DNA of 64,000 nucleotides. Origin: Hydractinia symbiolongicarpus. Lineage: Eukaryota; Cnidaria; Hydrozoa; Anthoathecata; Hydractiniidae. Position numbers and translations under genes: made by a program. The notes beneath the pieces were generated by a model. That model was not told where the DNA came from. It was given only the letters and a program-made list of their open reading frames with translations, and searched no databases. Positions 38,085-47,843 of the stretch are shown here, piece by piece. Each line of letters starts with the position of its first letter. The stretch's first letter is position 1. Location: NCBI RefSeq assembly GCF_029227915.1, contig NC_079880.1, forward strand, positions 17,876,001 to 17,940,000. The letters run 5' to 3'.

Positions 38085-39000
38085 ATGGTTACGACTGAGG
38101 AAGCTGAAAAGCTAAGTCAAATCTATTACTAATCCGAACATCTCTGGACTGGACGCAAGGCCATTAAACTACTCTCCGAGCAGAGTGGACTACCTAAAAA
38201 GAGAGTTATTCACTGGTTGACTCGTCAGCTGCTCTGGCTCAGGCATATAAAAGGCCCCAAGCGCATCAATTACCCACATTTCACCATCACAAAGCCCAAT
38301 GAAATGCATCAATTTGATTTGCTGTACATGCCCCACGATAAAGTCTATGATAGCACGTATAAATACATTCTCACAGGCATCGACGTTGCTTCGAGGTATA
38401 AGGTAGCGAGGTCTTTACGTACGAAAAAAGCTAGCGAAGTCGCTGACATGCTCAAGGACATATACAAAGCCGTACCTCTGCGTTATCCGGGTATATTCCA
38501 GTGCGATAATGGTTCAGAGTTCAAGTCTGCCGTGAGCAAGCTGCTAGAAAGCAAAGGAGTCGAGATAAAACGTGCAAGGACCAAATACCACCACACTTTC
38601 ACGGCGTTCGTCGAATCGTATAACAAGGTGCTTGCGGAGAGACTCTTTAAACCTTAAGATGCCCAAGAGTTGGTCACTGACGAACAGAGTAGTACATGGA
38701 TGAAACACTTGTATACTATCGTCAAGGGTTTGAACAACACCAAGACCGCGATGATTGGTATGAAACCTTCGAAAGCCATCAACCTCCACAAGGCGCCGCA
38801 AGGTGAGGAAAAGCATGATGAGAAACCATTACCCAATGACGGTCTATACTTGTACCTCCTGAAACACAGCGAAGAGCATGGTGATGCTAAAAAACCCGAA
38901 ACAGACGCTTGGTGGAGCAAAAAGACGTATAGACTCGATCGTATTGTGACAGGTACACGTCTCCTGTACTATCTAGCAGATGGGCCTGATCGAAGCTTTG
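38085..39000 (+). pseudogene. Element A integrase (retroviral-type, DDE), broken
   Basis: Integrases of Polintons join element ends to host DNA. The frame opens at ATG 38085. It has an N-terminal helical part (GRKAIKLL), then the core with the three catalytic acids: FDLLYMP, QCDNGSEFK and FVESYNK. A chromodomain-like or C-terminal part follows (PLPNDGLYLYLL, YRLDRIV, DGPDRSFV). In-frame TAA codons occur near 38130 and at 38655-38657. The 3' end is lost: homology with the element B copy stops after DGPDRSFV near 39000, where B continues for about 20 more codons. A 39011-39041 hairpin lies just beyond. Confidence 0.85.
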
Positions 39001-39010
39001 TTGTTTTGTT

Positions 39011-39041
39011 TGATATGTGTCTGTGGCACCGACACATATCA
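39011..39041. terminator. Hairpin between convergent element A genes
   Basis: TGATATGTGTC (39011-39021) pairs exactly with GACACATATCA (39031-39041), loop TGTGGCACC. It lies between the rightward integrase remnant and the leftward gene at 39310-39510, so a transcription-end or RNA-processing role is possible but unproven. Confidence 0.35.
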
Positions 39042-39309
39042 ATTTTGACCACGTGACTCCTGGTTCCGTCAGTAAAACTGTGTCCGGATGAAGAGGACGC
39101 TGAGCGTCCCCTTTAACATCCTCTTCCATAACGTCCTTATATCGTATTATATACCTGCTGGGGACATGTTAAAGAATGGTAAATTTCTCGAGTCCAACCC
39201 CATTTCATCAAATCCCCCGCTACGGGGAACTTGCTCAGTTGATACTTATAGACGTAGTTTTTGTGGCTTTGATAACCCACAGAACGTCTAGTGCCGTAAG
39301 ACCCGGATC
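39042..39309. other. Non-coding or decayed segment of element A
   Basis: No frame with recognisable homology. A short palindrome GGACGCTGAGCGTCC lies near 39096. It probably includes the rearranged junction that removed the integrase 3' end. Confidence 0.4.
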
Positions 39310-39510
39310 TTAATACTGCATCATATAGTGGATCATGGTAAGAGCCAGCGACGAGACCCAGGCGATTAAAGCGATCCGGTTTTTGTATTTATCCCTCAGA
39401 TTCATCTCATACAGATCCCAATCTCTTTCCTCAAGACTCGCTTCCAAGCCCTCGATTTTTTCCTCCAATTTCCGGATCTCTTCCTCTCGTAATTGTTCGA
39501 TACAAGTCAT
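39310..39510 (-). CDS. Element A small coiled-coil membrane protein
   Basis: 66 residues. The first 45 are strongly charged and heptad-like (EEEIRKLEEKIEGLEASLEE); the last 20 form one membrane helix (IALIAWVSSLALTMIHYMM). The ATG is preceded by ACTAAATAAAT, the motif shared by many element genes. It follows the packaging ATPase on the same strand, 71 bases after its stop. I do not recognise the family; a virion membrane or scaffold role is a guess. Confidence 0.5.
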   Translation of the reverse strand: MTCIEQLREEEIRKLEEKIEGLEASLEERDWDLYEMNLRDKYKNRIALIAWVSSLALTMIHYMMQY

Positions 39511-39581
39511 ATTTATTTAGTTGAAAGTTAAGAAAAAATGCTCCAATTTCAATTGTACCCCGGGTACACCTGATGTCCGCG

Positions 39582-40190
39582 TCACTCCAAAATTTTCCAG
39601 GTCCGAGGGTGTTCCAATCTCACATACAAGCAGGTATGTTTCGACTTTTTGAGTTGAGCCTTAATAATGGAAATTTCTTCCCTACTCGAAATTACATCGT
39701 TCTCTTCATGAATGAGCTGGAGCTCCTTTCGATTCTTCGGATACCAAACAAAAAGCTGTTTCATTTGGTCTCTTACCGTTATTGGGATCTTCTTATATCT
39801 TTGTGTTAGCATCCACAAGCTGTGCCCCCGATGCCTACCTGAAACAGCTAGTTCCAGCAACGCCCCACGATTTTCATCGAGAGATTTATCAGCTATCATA
39901 TCATCAACGATAAACAGAGTGTCATCCCCTGCTAGGAGCTTTGATAATTTGCTTATCCGGTCGAACAACTGGTCTTTGGGGTCTATCAATGACACGTAAT
40001 CATCTTCCCACAGCGAGGCTCTCTCGAGGTAGATCTTGTTCCACCAGATCGTTGGACAGAGTATGATGATATTGTGGAAATGGTGCCTGTACTCGTTCTC
40101 CAGGAGGTTCAATACACACTGAGTCTTGCCACATGAGGTGGGCCTGGTGAAGATTGCTGTATGTGCTTGTAGAACCACATCGAGAGTCAT
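39582..40190 (-). CDS. Element A DNA-packaging ATPase (A32/FtsK-HerA type)
   Basis: Pumps element DNA into the capsid in Polintons and relatives. The open frame of 202 residues starts AHTAIFTRPTSCGKTQ (Walker A as PTSCGKT). It has ILCPTIWWNKIYLE, Walker B TLFIVDDMI, the SGRHRGHSLWMLTQ box and an end resembling LYVRLEHPRTW. It aligns throughout with the intact 62318-62929 protein and with the broken 46636-47227 copy. Unlike most genes of element A this frame is uninterrupted. The upstream sequence is AAGATAAATG. It lies between two small leftward membrane-protein genes, so these were probably expressed together. Confidence 0.88.
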   Translation of the reverse strand: MTLDVVLQAHTAIFTRPTSCGKTQCVLNLLENEYRHHFHNIIILCPTIWWNKIYLERASLWEDDYVSLIDPKDQLFDRISKLSKLLAGDDTLFIVDDMIADKSLDENRGALLELAVSGRHRGHSLWMLTQRYKKIPITVRDQMKQLFVWYPKNRKELQLIHEENDVISSREEISIIKAQLKKSKHTCLYVRLEHPRTWKILE

Positions 40191-40234
40191 TTATCTTATG
40201 TTTGCCATAGTGGCAGACACAAGCCTTGCATGCC

Positions 40235-40483
40235 TTATTTGGGCTTTGGTACTATGGAGGCAGGAATCCAGCCTTTGCTCACAGCCATCTCTCTTGAACC
40301 TCTACCTGCTGAAAAATAAGCTATCATCTTCATCACATCGCTGGTATCAAGCTTGGTACTGGGGCTCGAGATCCCGAGGAATTTCTTCCCAGCCATGGCG
40401 TAAGCGAAAGTAAATCCTAGGTCCACGACAGTTTCATACAGCATGTCGATTATCTTCTCTTTGGGCGTCACATTGGAACTCAT
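40235..40483 (-). CDS. Element A small membrane protein (conserved in cnidarian elements)
   Basis: 82 residues beginning MSSNVTPKEKIIDMLYETVV, with one or two weak membrane segments (DLGFTFAYAMAGKKFLG; DVMKMIAYFSAGRG) and a basic tail. The ATG follows ATCTATAATATAAAC. I recognise the xxPKxKxxxMLYETxVDxGF pattern from uncharacterised proteins next to Polinton/adintovirus-type ATPases in cnidarians. Function unknown; a virion or membrane location is inferred. Confidence 0.55.
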   Translation of the reverse strand: MSSNVTPKEKIIDMLYETVVDLGFTFAYAMAGKKFLGISSPSTKLDTSDVMKMIAYFSAGRGSREMAVSKGWIPASIVPKPK

Positions 40484-40497
40484 GTTTATATTATAGA

Positions 40498-40767
40498 TTA
40501 TTGCATGTGAAAAAAGTCGGTATCGGGCTGGGATGTGGGCTCTCTCTGAAGCGCACGTACCCCTTCGGAGCCACCAGGCGATGGCTCTGCACCAACAGGT
40601 TGCTCTTTTCCACCCTGCTGCTTACGACAGATATAGATCCCAACTGCGGCCACGCAAGCAAGTACAACAAGACCTCCAGCGCTGTAGAGATATACGTCGT
40701 TTGACTTGTGTGGGACTTGACCACTTGATGCAGGAACCTGGCCACTTGATGCAGGAACGACTTTCAT
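40498..40767 (-). CDS. Element A single-pass membrane protein
   Basis: 89 residues: a short Ser/Gly/Pro N-terminus with a duplicated PASSGQV, a membrane helix (LYSAGGLVVLACVAAVGIYI) and a charged, low-complexity Pro/Gly tail. It lies 14 bases upstream of the next leftward gene. By position it corresponds to the 63735-64000 gene of element C, which also follows the conserved 41059-41658 type gene and also ends in a Gly-rich membrane helix, but with opposite topology order. Homology is not certain. Confidence 0.45.
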   Translation of the reverse strand: MKVVPASSGQVPASSGQVPHKSNDVYLYSAGGLVVLACVAAVGIYICRKQQGGKEQPVGAEPSPGGSEGVRALQREPTSQPDTDFFHMQ

Positions 40768-40889
40768 TCTTCTTGGTTATTACTTGAGTAATAGACTCTC
40801 CACTCATTTGTTATAAGCCGCAAAACTTGTAACAAATCACTCTAGCTAGCCTTCAAACCTTCTCTGCCAGCGTATTTTATCGCATTCAT

Positions 40890-41099
40890 TCATGGAACCC
40901 TCACTAAATTACATGCCGCGGTGGGGAATCTATCAGCCGCTGGTGTCAAAGTCATTAGACCGCGTGCGTAACAGTCACCGTAAACACCACACCAGTCCGT
41001 ATACCGCGCTCGTATTCTGCGTTTGCACAGGACCTCATTGTTTGCTATATCTAGTATTTCACGATTGTCCATGTATATCTTCGATAGACTGTTTCCCAT
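40890..41099 (-). CDS. Possible small overlapping protein with myristoylation-like start
   Basis: A 69-codon frame starting MGNSLSKIYMDN overlaps the 3' end of the 41059-41658 gene in another frame. MGNxxS/K is a typical N-myristoylation signal, which would suit a membrane-bound virion protein. There is no homologue in elements B or C of this window, so it may be a chance frame. Confidence 0.25.
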   Translation of the reverse strand: MGNSLSKIYMDNREILDIANNEVLCKRRIRARYTDWCGVYGDCYARGLMTLTPAADRFPTAACNLVRVP

Positions 41100-41658
41100 T
41101 GTTTTCTTGCTGTTCTTCAACCTTCTCCTCAACTACCTTGGACATGGAGAGTTGGCAGTGGTTTACAGTATGCGCAGCGACTATAAAAGGTGCTAGAAGC
41201 TTTCCAAATGCCGAGTATACGAGGATCCCCAAGTCAGCCATAGAGTCTTTGATGATGGGATCAGCTTCGATATCTTGCCTCAAGCCTTCGGGGCTATCGA
41301 GTGGCACTACGTCACTTATAGCCTTGGTGTACATGCTGATCGCGTGGGTTGACAGTGCCTTTGCTGTCTTTGACCCCTTTTCCTCAATCTCACACTGAAC
41401 GAACTCAGTGTGTATCTTGTCGATCACTTCGGATGATGCTTTGTCAACAAAGTCTTCTGTGCATTTTTTGGGTAGAAGGTGCTGTCTGCCTTGGCGTATT
41501 GCATCTTTCAAAGCTTAACCCTTGTCGATAGGTTTTTCACGTTGCTGAAATGCTTCTGTGGGAATATCAAAAACATCAAAAATTTCAGCTAATTCAAATA
41601 TCTTTATTAGTAGTGGTCTATATCTCAAATAACAGAGCACGATCAGAGCTTCCGCCAT
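41059..41658 (-). pseudogene. Element A conserved structural protein, one in-frame stop
   Basis: Reads from ATG 41658 (context GTCAATAAATG) with a hydrophobic N-terminus. It is interrupted by one in-frame TAA at about 41517, then continues open to 41059. The C-terminal half (SMADLGILVYSAFGKLLAPF and surroundings) aligns with the element C protein at 63140-63781 (LNSALQRFT...YYKFGSLLAPL). The family is conserved between diverged elements, so it is a real gene. It is all-helical by appearance, with a membrane anchor at the start. Function unknown; a virion component is likely given its place beside ATPase and small membrane proteins. Confidence 0.6.
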
Positions 41659-41736
41659 TTATTGACACCCTATGCGCAAAGGTGTAGCCCCACTACACCT
41701 TTGGAACCATGTGGTAAAGCGCGCTATTACAATCCA

Positions 41737-42501
41737 TTACTCGGAGATATATCGATGACCTTTCGACATGTTCTCGCTTGCCCACATAGGTTGCGTATTG
41801 GTATAGTGCAGCCTTTTCGCTACTTCATCAAGCGACGGAGCATCCCCATTTTCTTGATATTTAATCGGGATTTTATGATCAATATGCCAATCTCCATAAT
41901 TATTCCAGGTCTTGCCTTCTGAAAATTGGGCCTGGATATGAGCCCGCAATGTAGCCATATTACACCTGAGGTATTCTTGAGAGCTCAACTCTTTGTTTCC
42001 TTTTAGAGTCTCGCGAGTTTGACATCGAACAACAGAAGCAAGATGTCCAGCAGGGTCGTGTATGGGGCAAATCCGCCTCAATTTTTGATGGTCGCTTATT
42101 CCACTTCCACCGTAGTCTTTACAGAGGGTTCTTCGCCTTTGATAGGGGCAAATACTTCCTCCTCCACAGTCTTTGCACCTTGATCTCACCCTTTCATGCG
42201 GGCAAATCTGACTACCCTTGCAGTCTTTGCATCGGCCCTTCCGTTTTTTATGAGGGCAAATACTTCCTCCTCCACAGTCCTTGCATTGGGATCTGAACCT
42301 TTCATGCGGGCAGATATGCCTACCTTTGCAGTCTTCGCAATGAACCTTCCGTTTTTGATGTGGGCATTTGTTACGTTCATGATATGCTTTCACCCTATCG
42401 AGGCACCTGATGCATCTTTTTGTCCGTTGCCCATTCCCCTTGATCCTGAAATTGCTTAAAGATAAAGAGTGATTACATTTCGAGCATTTGACCTCTTCCA
42501 T
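41737..42501 (-). CDS. Element A zinc-repeat HNH endonuclease-like protein
   Basis: The frame is open up to 42549, but the start at 42501 (MEEVKCSKC) matches the B copy (MEDNRKCTQCKHFLSLDNFR) and is preferred. Order: an N-terminal CxxC...CxxC zinc ribbon. Then about five repeats of the form ICPHERxRSxCKDCGGGS, each with Cys/His pairs able to bind zinc. Then CPIHDPAGHLASVV. Last, a C-terminal HNH nuclease core with WHIDHKIPI and NTQPMWASENMSKG. A role as homing-type or processing nuclease is inferred from the HNH core; the zinc repeats probably bind DNA. Uninterrupted, unlike its neighbours. It lies between DNA polymerase B and the structural gene block. Confidence 0.75.
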   Translation of the reverse strand: MEEVKCSKCNHSLSLSNFRIKGNGQRTKRCIRCLDRVKAYHERNKCPHQKRKVHCEDCKGRHICPHERFRSQCKDCGGGSICPHKKRKGRCKDCKGSQICPHERVRSRCKDCGGGSICPYQRRRTLCKDYGGSGISDHQKLRRICPIHDPAGHLASVVRCQTRETLKGNKELSSQEYLRCNMATLRAHIQAQFSEGKTWNNYGDWHIDHKIPIKYQENGDAPSLDEVAKRLHYTNTQPMWASENMSKGHRYISE

Positions 42502-42594
42502 TTTTTGTGTTGTATCTACCATGAATGTAGATACAACGCGTGGACACATCTAATGGCAAAGGTATAGCCGCGCTACACCTTTGACAACTATTGA

Positions 42595-45500
42595 TTACGC
42601 TGTGTACCCTCTAGCAAACGTGTTAATCCCATCTTCCGCGATGATCCGCTTGTCATCGTCTCTGTTTAGTGCTATTTTAATTTTGTTGACCGTATAGATC
42701 TCGTGCTTCTTATGCTCAAATAAGACCTGCTGCTATAGAGATACATTGTTTTCCGCTGAACAAGAAATCCCTATAATCCTTGAAGCTTATACCCTCTGAC
42801 ACCACACACCTCTTAGTGCCTTTGCAGCGCTTGCCTTCACTCTCATCCAGCTTGCGGTACGCGTACATCTTCGACCTAAGCGCAATAAACGTCATGATAA
42901 ACTCTGTCGTTAAGCTCGTCTTTCATGAGGCCTATGACTTTCTTCTCCTTACCCAGAGGTAGCGGTCGTTGTTCAACATACTCGCTAGTATCAAACCTTG
43001 CCTCTACATCTCCCGCGATATACTTATAGAAGTCTTCGGTCTAGAGCTCATACACGAGGGAGTCAGTGTCCGTATAGCACAGCTGGGCTCTCTCTCCGTA
43101 TTTCGGCTTCATATAGTCGTGGTGGAACTCGTATATCACGAGCTTACTCATGTCCATTATGGCTTGCCCAAGATACACGGGCTTGATCATGGTGATCTTG
43201 AGTTTCCCCATCTCCACACCGATCAAGTTCTCGCTGAACCGTACACTATCTTTGAAAATGGGTTTTTGGACATACTTCTTGTACTGCTGCTCATCGGTAA
43301 TCAGCTTCATGTCTCAGTGATTCCGTGAATTCTCCATGGTTTTACCGAACACAGTGTTGTTCATGAGCTTGAAAAAGTTCTGCTCGAATTTACTCTTCGC
43401 TTTGGTACGGAGCTGGGTATTCTTGTCTATATACGGCTTCAACCACGCCTCTTGTTCAAACTTGATCACGCGGTGTACTTTCGTCAACACCAAGCCATGC
43501 TTCAGCGCCTGGTTGAAGGTTCTGATATGCACCACATATTTTTGCTTTTTATATAGGTTAGGTACTAACTTCCGCACCTTCCCAATCGTCATAGTCTCTG
43601 GCAGGAAGGGGAAGTCGTTATGGATCTTGTGCAAAGCCTGTGGATACTCAACGTCAATTTCGAGGATGTACCCCTTGTTGTTTTTCACCACCAATTTCTC
43701 GATGAACTCGGGTGTGAACTTCTCAAGGTCCTTAATCCGTCTAAAGCCCTTCGTTGGAAGGTTATGAACCATCGCCCACCCATATAAATTGTTGGCGTCT
43801 AGGTACTGGAGGAAAGTGCTGGCTTCGTCGAATCCGGCATATATGAGTTGTTGGCTTTGGCATATCTTTTCACGGCTTGTGTGATCCCTCCCCGTAAACC
43901 TTTTTCAAACATCAGGAGCATGTCGATGTCTGTGAGGAGCTCGAGTCTTACTCCAGTCTCCTTGAAGGCAGCCCTCCAGGCTAAACCGGGAGCGGTGTAG
44001 AAGTGTGCAGGATCCAAGCCATAGTGCTCTTGGCAGGTATCACGGAAAGTTTCAAACACATCAGCTAGCAGCAGGACATCGGTGTTCAAATACACATCGT
44101 GGTAATCACCAAGAGTCACACATCCAATTGCATTCCATGCCTTTTGTGCATGCTCATAATCCTCATCGCTAATGCCCTTCATATTCAACTTACTGTAGAA
44201 TGCTTCTTTCAGGGGTAACATCCGCTCTTTGATCTTTCCCAGCTATCAAAGTACTCATACGGGTATACACCCTTCCACCGCATGAGCTTAAATAGCTCAT
44301 CATTACCCTCAACGCTGCGTCTTAGATGTTTGCATTGCTTATCTGTTAAACTACATGTTAAGGCATCCAGGCTATATCCCATGAAGCAGTAGCTGTCGAT
44401 AAACCGGAGCTCCACCATTTTCTCCACCGGTTTTCCATTCCTATCGGTCAGACCTGCCAGCTTGACTGGGATTGATACACTGAAAGAGATGTACTTCTCC
44501 TTGTTCTCAGTAATAACCCTGATATTATCCTTGTTGAATTTACGCCCGAGTTCTCTTATGAACAAGTGCGCGTCATATCCGCTTAAATTATGAAAGGCAT
44601 TCGGCACAAAGCTCGGTATCCCGTACCTCAAGTTGCAGAGATCGAGTGCAGCACCTCGATACAACCCCGTATAGTGACAGTGGTCTCAGACTTTGCGGTT
44701 CTCGCGGTCACCAAATAGTATCAGGCATATGTGACAGGTTTCTACCGCATCGTGCTCTCTCTTCAACACACCCGTCAACTCTGACATAGGCTGCTGTGGA
44801 TAAAGCGAGTACAACCTCCTTACCTCAGCCTCCAGCGTGTCCACAAACCTCTCCACACAGTCCTTCGCGCGGTAGGGTCTCAGTTGATTGGATACATCCC
44901 CATATGCAAACGTACTATATAAGCACCAGCCACATGGTACATGATGTGCGAGCTTCTCCGTGTATGGACCCTTACCATCCCTCTCCGTCTTCAGCCTATC
45001 CACAGGTTCCAAGATACTCTCGAAGTCGACATACAACATGAAGGGTACCTTGAATTGGCATTGACCGTCCTGGTATTGCAATTATTTTTCCTTCTCGGTA
45101 GGCATCTTGATGTTGACCTGGCCGTGGATTGAACAGTATTCGTAATGACTTTTTTAAGCAGACTCTGTGCGAAAACCATTCAAACAATTCACGCAGAAGT
45201 GGTAGCTCCCATTATGCTTCGCATTCAAAGACCCCAGCAGCCTGGATAGGAATTTGTGTAGTGCCTACTCTTACCATCGGTAATCATCAGCAAGTTAGCC
45301 TGCTTATCACGCTTGGTATTATACTCGGACCTGCGACCGAAATAGATAGTCTTCTGCAAGACGAAGAGCACGTTAACCGCAACCACGAGGTTCTGCTCTT
45401 CAAACTTACCGATCTTATTGAGGGCTACTTGAAACTCGAGTCCCTCCCAGTTATATTGATCTACAAAGGGTCGCAACTTGCTAATGCGCTGCGGATCTTT

Positions 45501-46271
45501 TGCAATCTGTTCATGATGAAGCGCCGCGATCAGGGCCCACTTGAAACACTTGTTCTTTGGATTAATTACAGCCTTTTTCAAACCAATCCATGAAGGCAAC
45601 TCAATGTACGAAGACCCGCGCGTCAGCTGGAGCTTGTGAAAGTCGATGTCCAAGTGCATAATGTGATCGATGGTAAAACCAGACTTTGGTAACGCGGGGT
45701 CCATTTGTGTCTTGAGGTGTGCGAAAATAGCCTGTAGCAGTTCTTCGATGTCGCTGCCTTGAAACACTTCTACCATCTTGCTGTTGAATACCTTTTTAAC
45801 TTTCACTTCGTGAGTAGCCCTGGCATCATCCCCACCGTCTAACGCTAGCACCACCTCTTCTTGCTTCTTCCACATTACCCATAGATGCATCTGAATTTTA
45901 GCGGCATTTAACGTACCTACCTGCTCTTCAATAAGGTTCTCTACTTGTGCTCTCACAAGCTCGATGTAACTGTCAATATCCGCCTTGCCGCGCCCGTCCA
46001 ATCGAAAGCTCTTGTAAGCTCCATGCATCGCCTCTTTGTGTTCAACAGGCTCAGTGCTTTCGGTAGACTCCTCGGTGCTATGCCTTTCTCGTGCCTCCTT
46101 CTGAATGTCATCATAAAGCGTTCGCGAAATTTGCTCCCTTGCCCTGTTGTAATAGTATGCAGCGGTATCCCTCACGCTCTGTAATCGATCAGCAAGAGCT
46201 TCGCGAGTTGCTGATAGTGGAGCTGATACGGTGTTATAAATTTTACTGATTGCATTTTTGAACCAACTCAT
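42595..46271 (-). pseudogene. Element A protein-primed DNA polymerase B, broken
   Basis: Replicates Polinton-type elements using a protein primer. The N-terminal part (46271-45225, 348 aa, MSWFKNAISKIYN start) is a long extension typical of this family in animals; I recognise LDIDFHKLQLTRGSSYIELP and KKAVINPKNK. The frame then breaks near 45225-45280. Exonuclease box YVDFESILEP lies near 45035, YDAHLFIREL near 44570, polymerase motif A DANNLYGW near 43785, motif B NNTVFGKTMEN near 43340, and motif C YTDTDS at 43059-43076. An in-frame TAG follows motif C. The C-terminus ends at TAA 42595-42597. At least five stops or shifts make it inactive. Start context TATAATAAACAGGATG. Element B has no counterpart in the window. 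Confidence 0.9.
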
Positions 46272-46279
46272 CCTGTTTA

Positions 46280-46635
46280 TTATACATTTTTTAAGCTCAA
46301 TCGGCGTTCTAGCGCAGTAATAGCTTATGGGACTTTCACCTACTCAATTGCGCAATCTCTATTTTTGTTGATGTCAGCATTATTCCCGTTAGTCGCTATT
46401 ACGCATGCGTGGGATTTTGTTGATGTCAGCATACTTTCGTGTGATGGTTACATGATTTGTGGAACCGGGGGAATTCCCTCGATAATGTGGATGACTCATT
46501 TGAGGGATAATATCGTGATGTCACAAAAATTTCTGGCGCATTTTCGGAAAATGCGTGGTGCGTTCAAGCGCATTTTCGCGTTTTTAGGTGAAAGTGCGCT
46601 TGAACGCACCATGTATATCTCTCTACTATTAGTAA
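46280..46635. other. Junction between elements A and B
   Basis: Non-coding. Contains a repeated TTTTGTTGATGTCAGCAT (about 46363 and 46422), an ACGCATGCGT palindrome, and the 46557-46610 hairpin. It may be what remains of element termini, but no matching inverted copy was found with confidence at 57.2-57.4 kb. Confidence 0.4.
46557..46610. repeat. 16-bp perfect hairpin before element B ATPase
   Basis: GGTGCGTTCAAGCGCA (46557-46572) pairs exactly with TGCGCTTGAACGCACC (46595-46610); loop 22 bases. It ends 25 bases before the ATPase start codon. Confidence 0.7.
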
Positions 46636-47227
46636 ATGGACACTATTAAGGAGGCGCATACGGCTATCTTCAGTGGCCTAACCTCTTGCGGAAAAACGCA
46701 ACGTGTTTTGGACCTGCTTGAGAATGAGTATAGGGGACATTTCAAAAATATCATCATCTTGTGCCCTACCCTACGGTGGAATACCACCTACCTTGAAAGG
46801 GCCTCATTATGGAGGGATGATTACGTGTTCCTGATAGACCCAAGAAATGAGCTGTTCGAATGGATAGCGAAATTATCTTCATTGCTGACATTTAGGAGAG
46901 TCTTTTCGTTGTGGACGATATAATAGCCAACGAGAGCCTAGATAAAAAAGGCAGCCCTTGCTTGAATTGGCTATTTTAGGTAGACACAGAAAGCATAGTT
47001 TATGGCTACTCACGCAGTCATATACTACCTTGCCTAAAAATTTGAGGAGGCAGAAAAAAACCCTGTTTTTGTGGTACCCACATGAACGCAGCGACATGAG
47101 GCTAATCGACGAGGAAACCAATCTGATCCGTGACTGAGTTGAGATTAAAACCGAACTGAAATAATCCAAACATGTCTGCTTGTACGTGAGATTCGAACAT
47201 CCTAGAACTTCGAGGGTATTAAAATGA
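46636..47227 (+). pseudogene. Element B DNA-packaging ATPase, broken
   Basis: Starts MDTIKEAHTAIFSGLTSCGK with Walker A TSCGKTQ, ILCPTLRWNTTYLE, then a frameshift near 46893-46960 around Walker B (VDDII). The later boxes GRHRKHSLWLLTQS and LYVRFEHPRT follow, with in-frame stops near 47140 and 47161. Colinear with the ATPases at 39582-40190 and 62318-62929. Start context ATTAGTAAATG. It is the outermost recognisable gene of element B on this side. Confidence 0.85.
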
Positions 47228-47268
47228 CCACAGTTCATGCTTGTCCCTAAGGGCAAAAACGAGTTAAT

Positions 47269-47812
47269 ATGGAAGATAACAGGAAATGCACACAGTGTAA
47301 ACACTTTTTATCTTTGGACAATTTTAGAATTAAGGTAAGCGGTCAACTAACGCTGAAATGCATCAAATGCCTCAATGCCGGCAAAGCATCACGCGAACGT
47401 ACAAAGTGCCCTCATCAAACGCGGAGATCCCAATGCAAGGACTGCGGGAGTGGAAGCATTTGTGAGCATGAAAGGATGGAGGCCTACTGAAAAGAGTGCA
47501 AGGGCGGCCAGATTTGCAAGTATGGTAGGGCAAGATCAATATGTGAAGAGTGCGGGGATGGTGGCATCTGCGGTAAACATGGTAGGCGGAGGTCTCGATG
47601 TAGGGAGTGTGGAGGTGAAAGCTTCTGCGGCCATCAAAAACAAAGGCGGCGTTGCCCTATTTGTGATCCCAATGGCCATCTCGCCTCCGTTGTACAATGT
47701 CGAATCCGCCACGCTCTACAGAAAAACAGGGAGCTCCGCTCCCAGGAGTATATCGGGTGTTATATGGCTACGCTGCGGGCCCATATTGAGGCTCAGTTTG
47801 TTGAGGTTATAA
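47269..47812 (+). pseudogene. Element B zinc-repeat protein, HNH end missing
   Basis: Homologue of the element A protein at 41737-42501. An N-terminal zinc ribbon (CTQCKHFLSLDNFR, CIKCLN) is followed by several CxxCGxGxICxHxRxRS repeats and then CPICDPNGHLASVV...MATLRAHIEAQFVE. One in-frame TGA lies at about 47488-47490. The homology stops where the HNH core should begin, so the nuclease part is deleted and the following sequence belongs to the next gene. Confidence 0.7.
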
Positions 47813-47843
47813 AATTCTCCGACCAAGCATTGGTATATAGAAA

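Noticed and set aside
42502-42549. Upstream start for the HNH protein (MCPRVVSTFMVD)
   Set aside because: The element B homologue starts at the position equivalent to 42501, and the extra residues have no counterpart.
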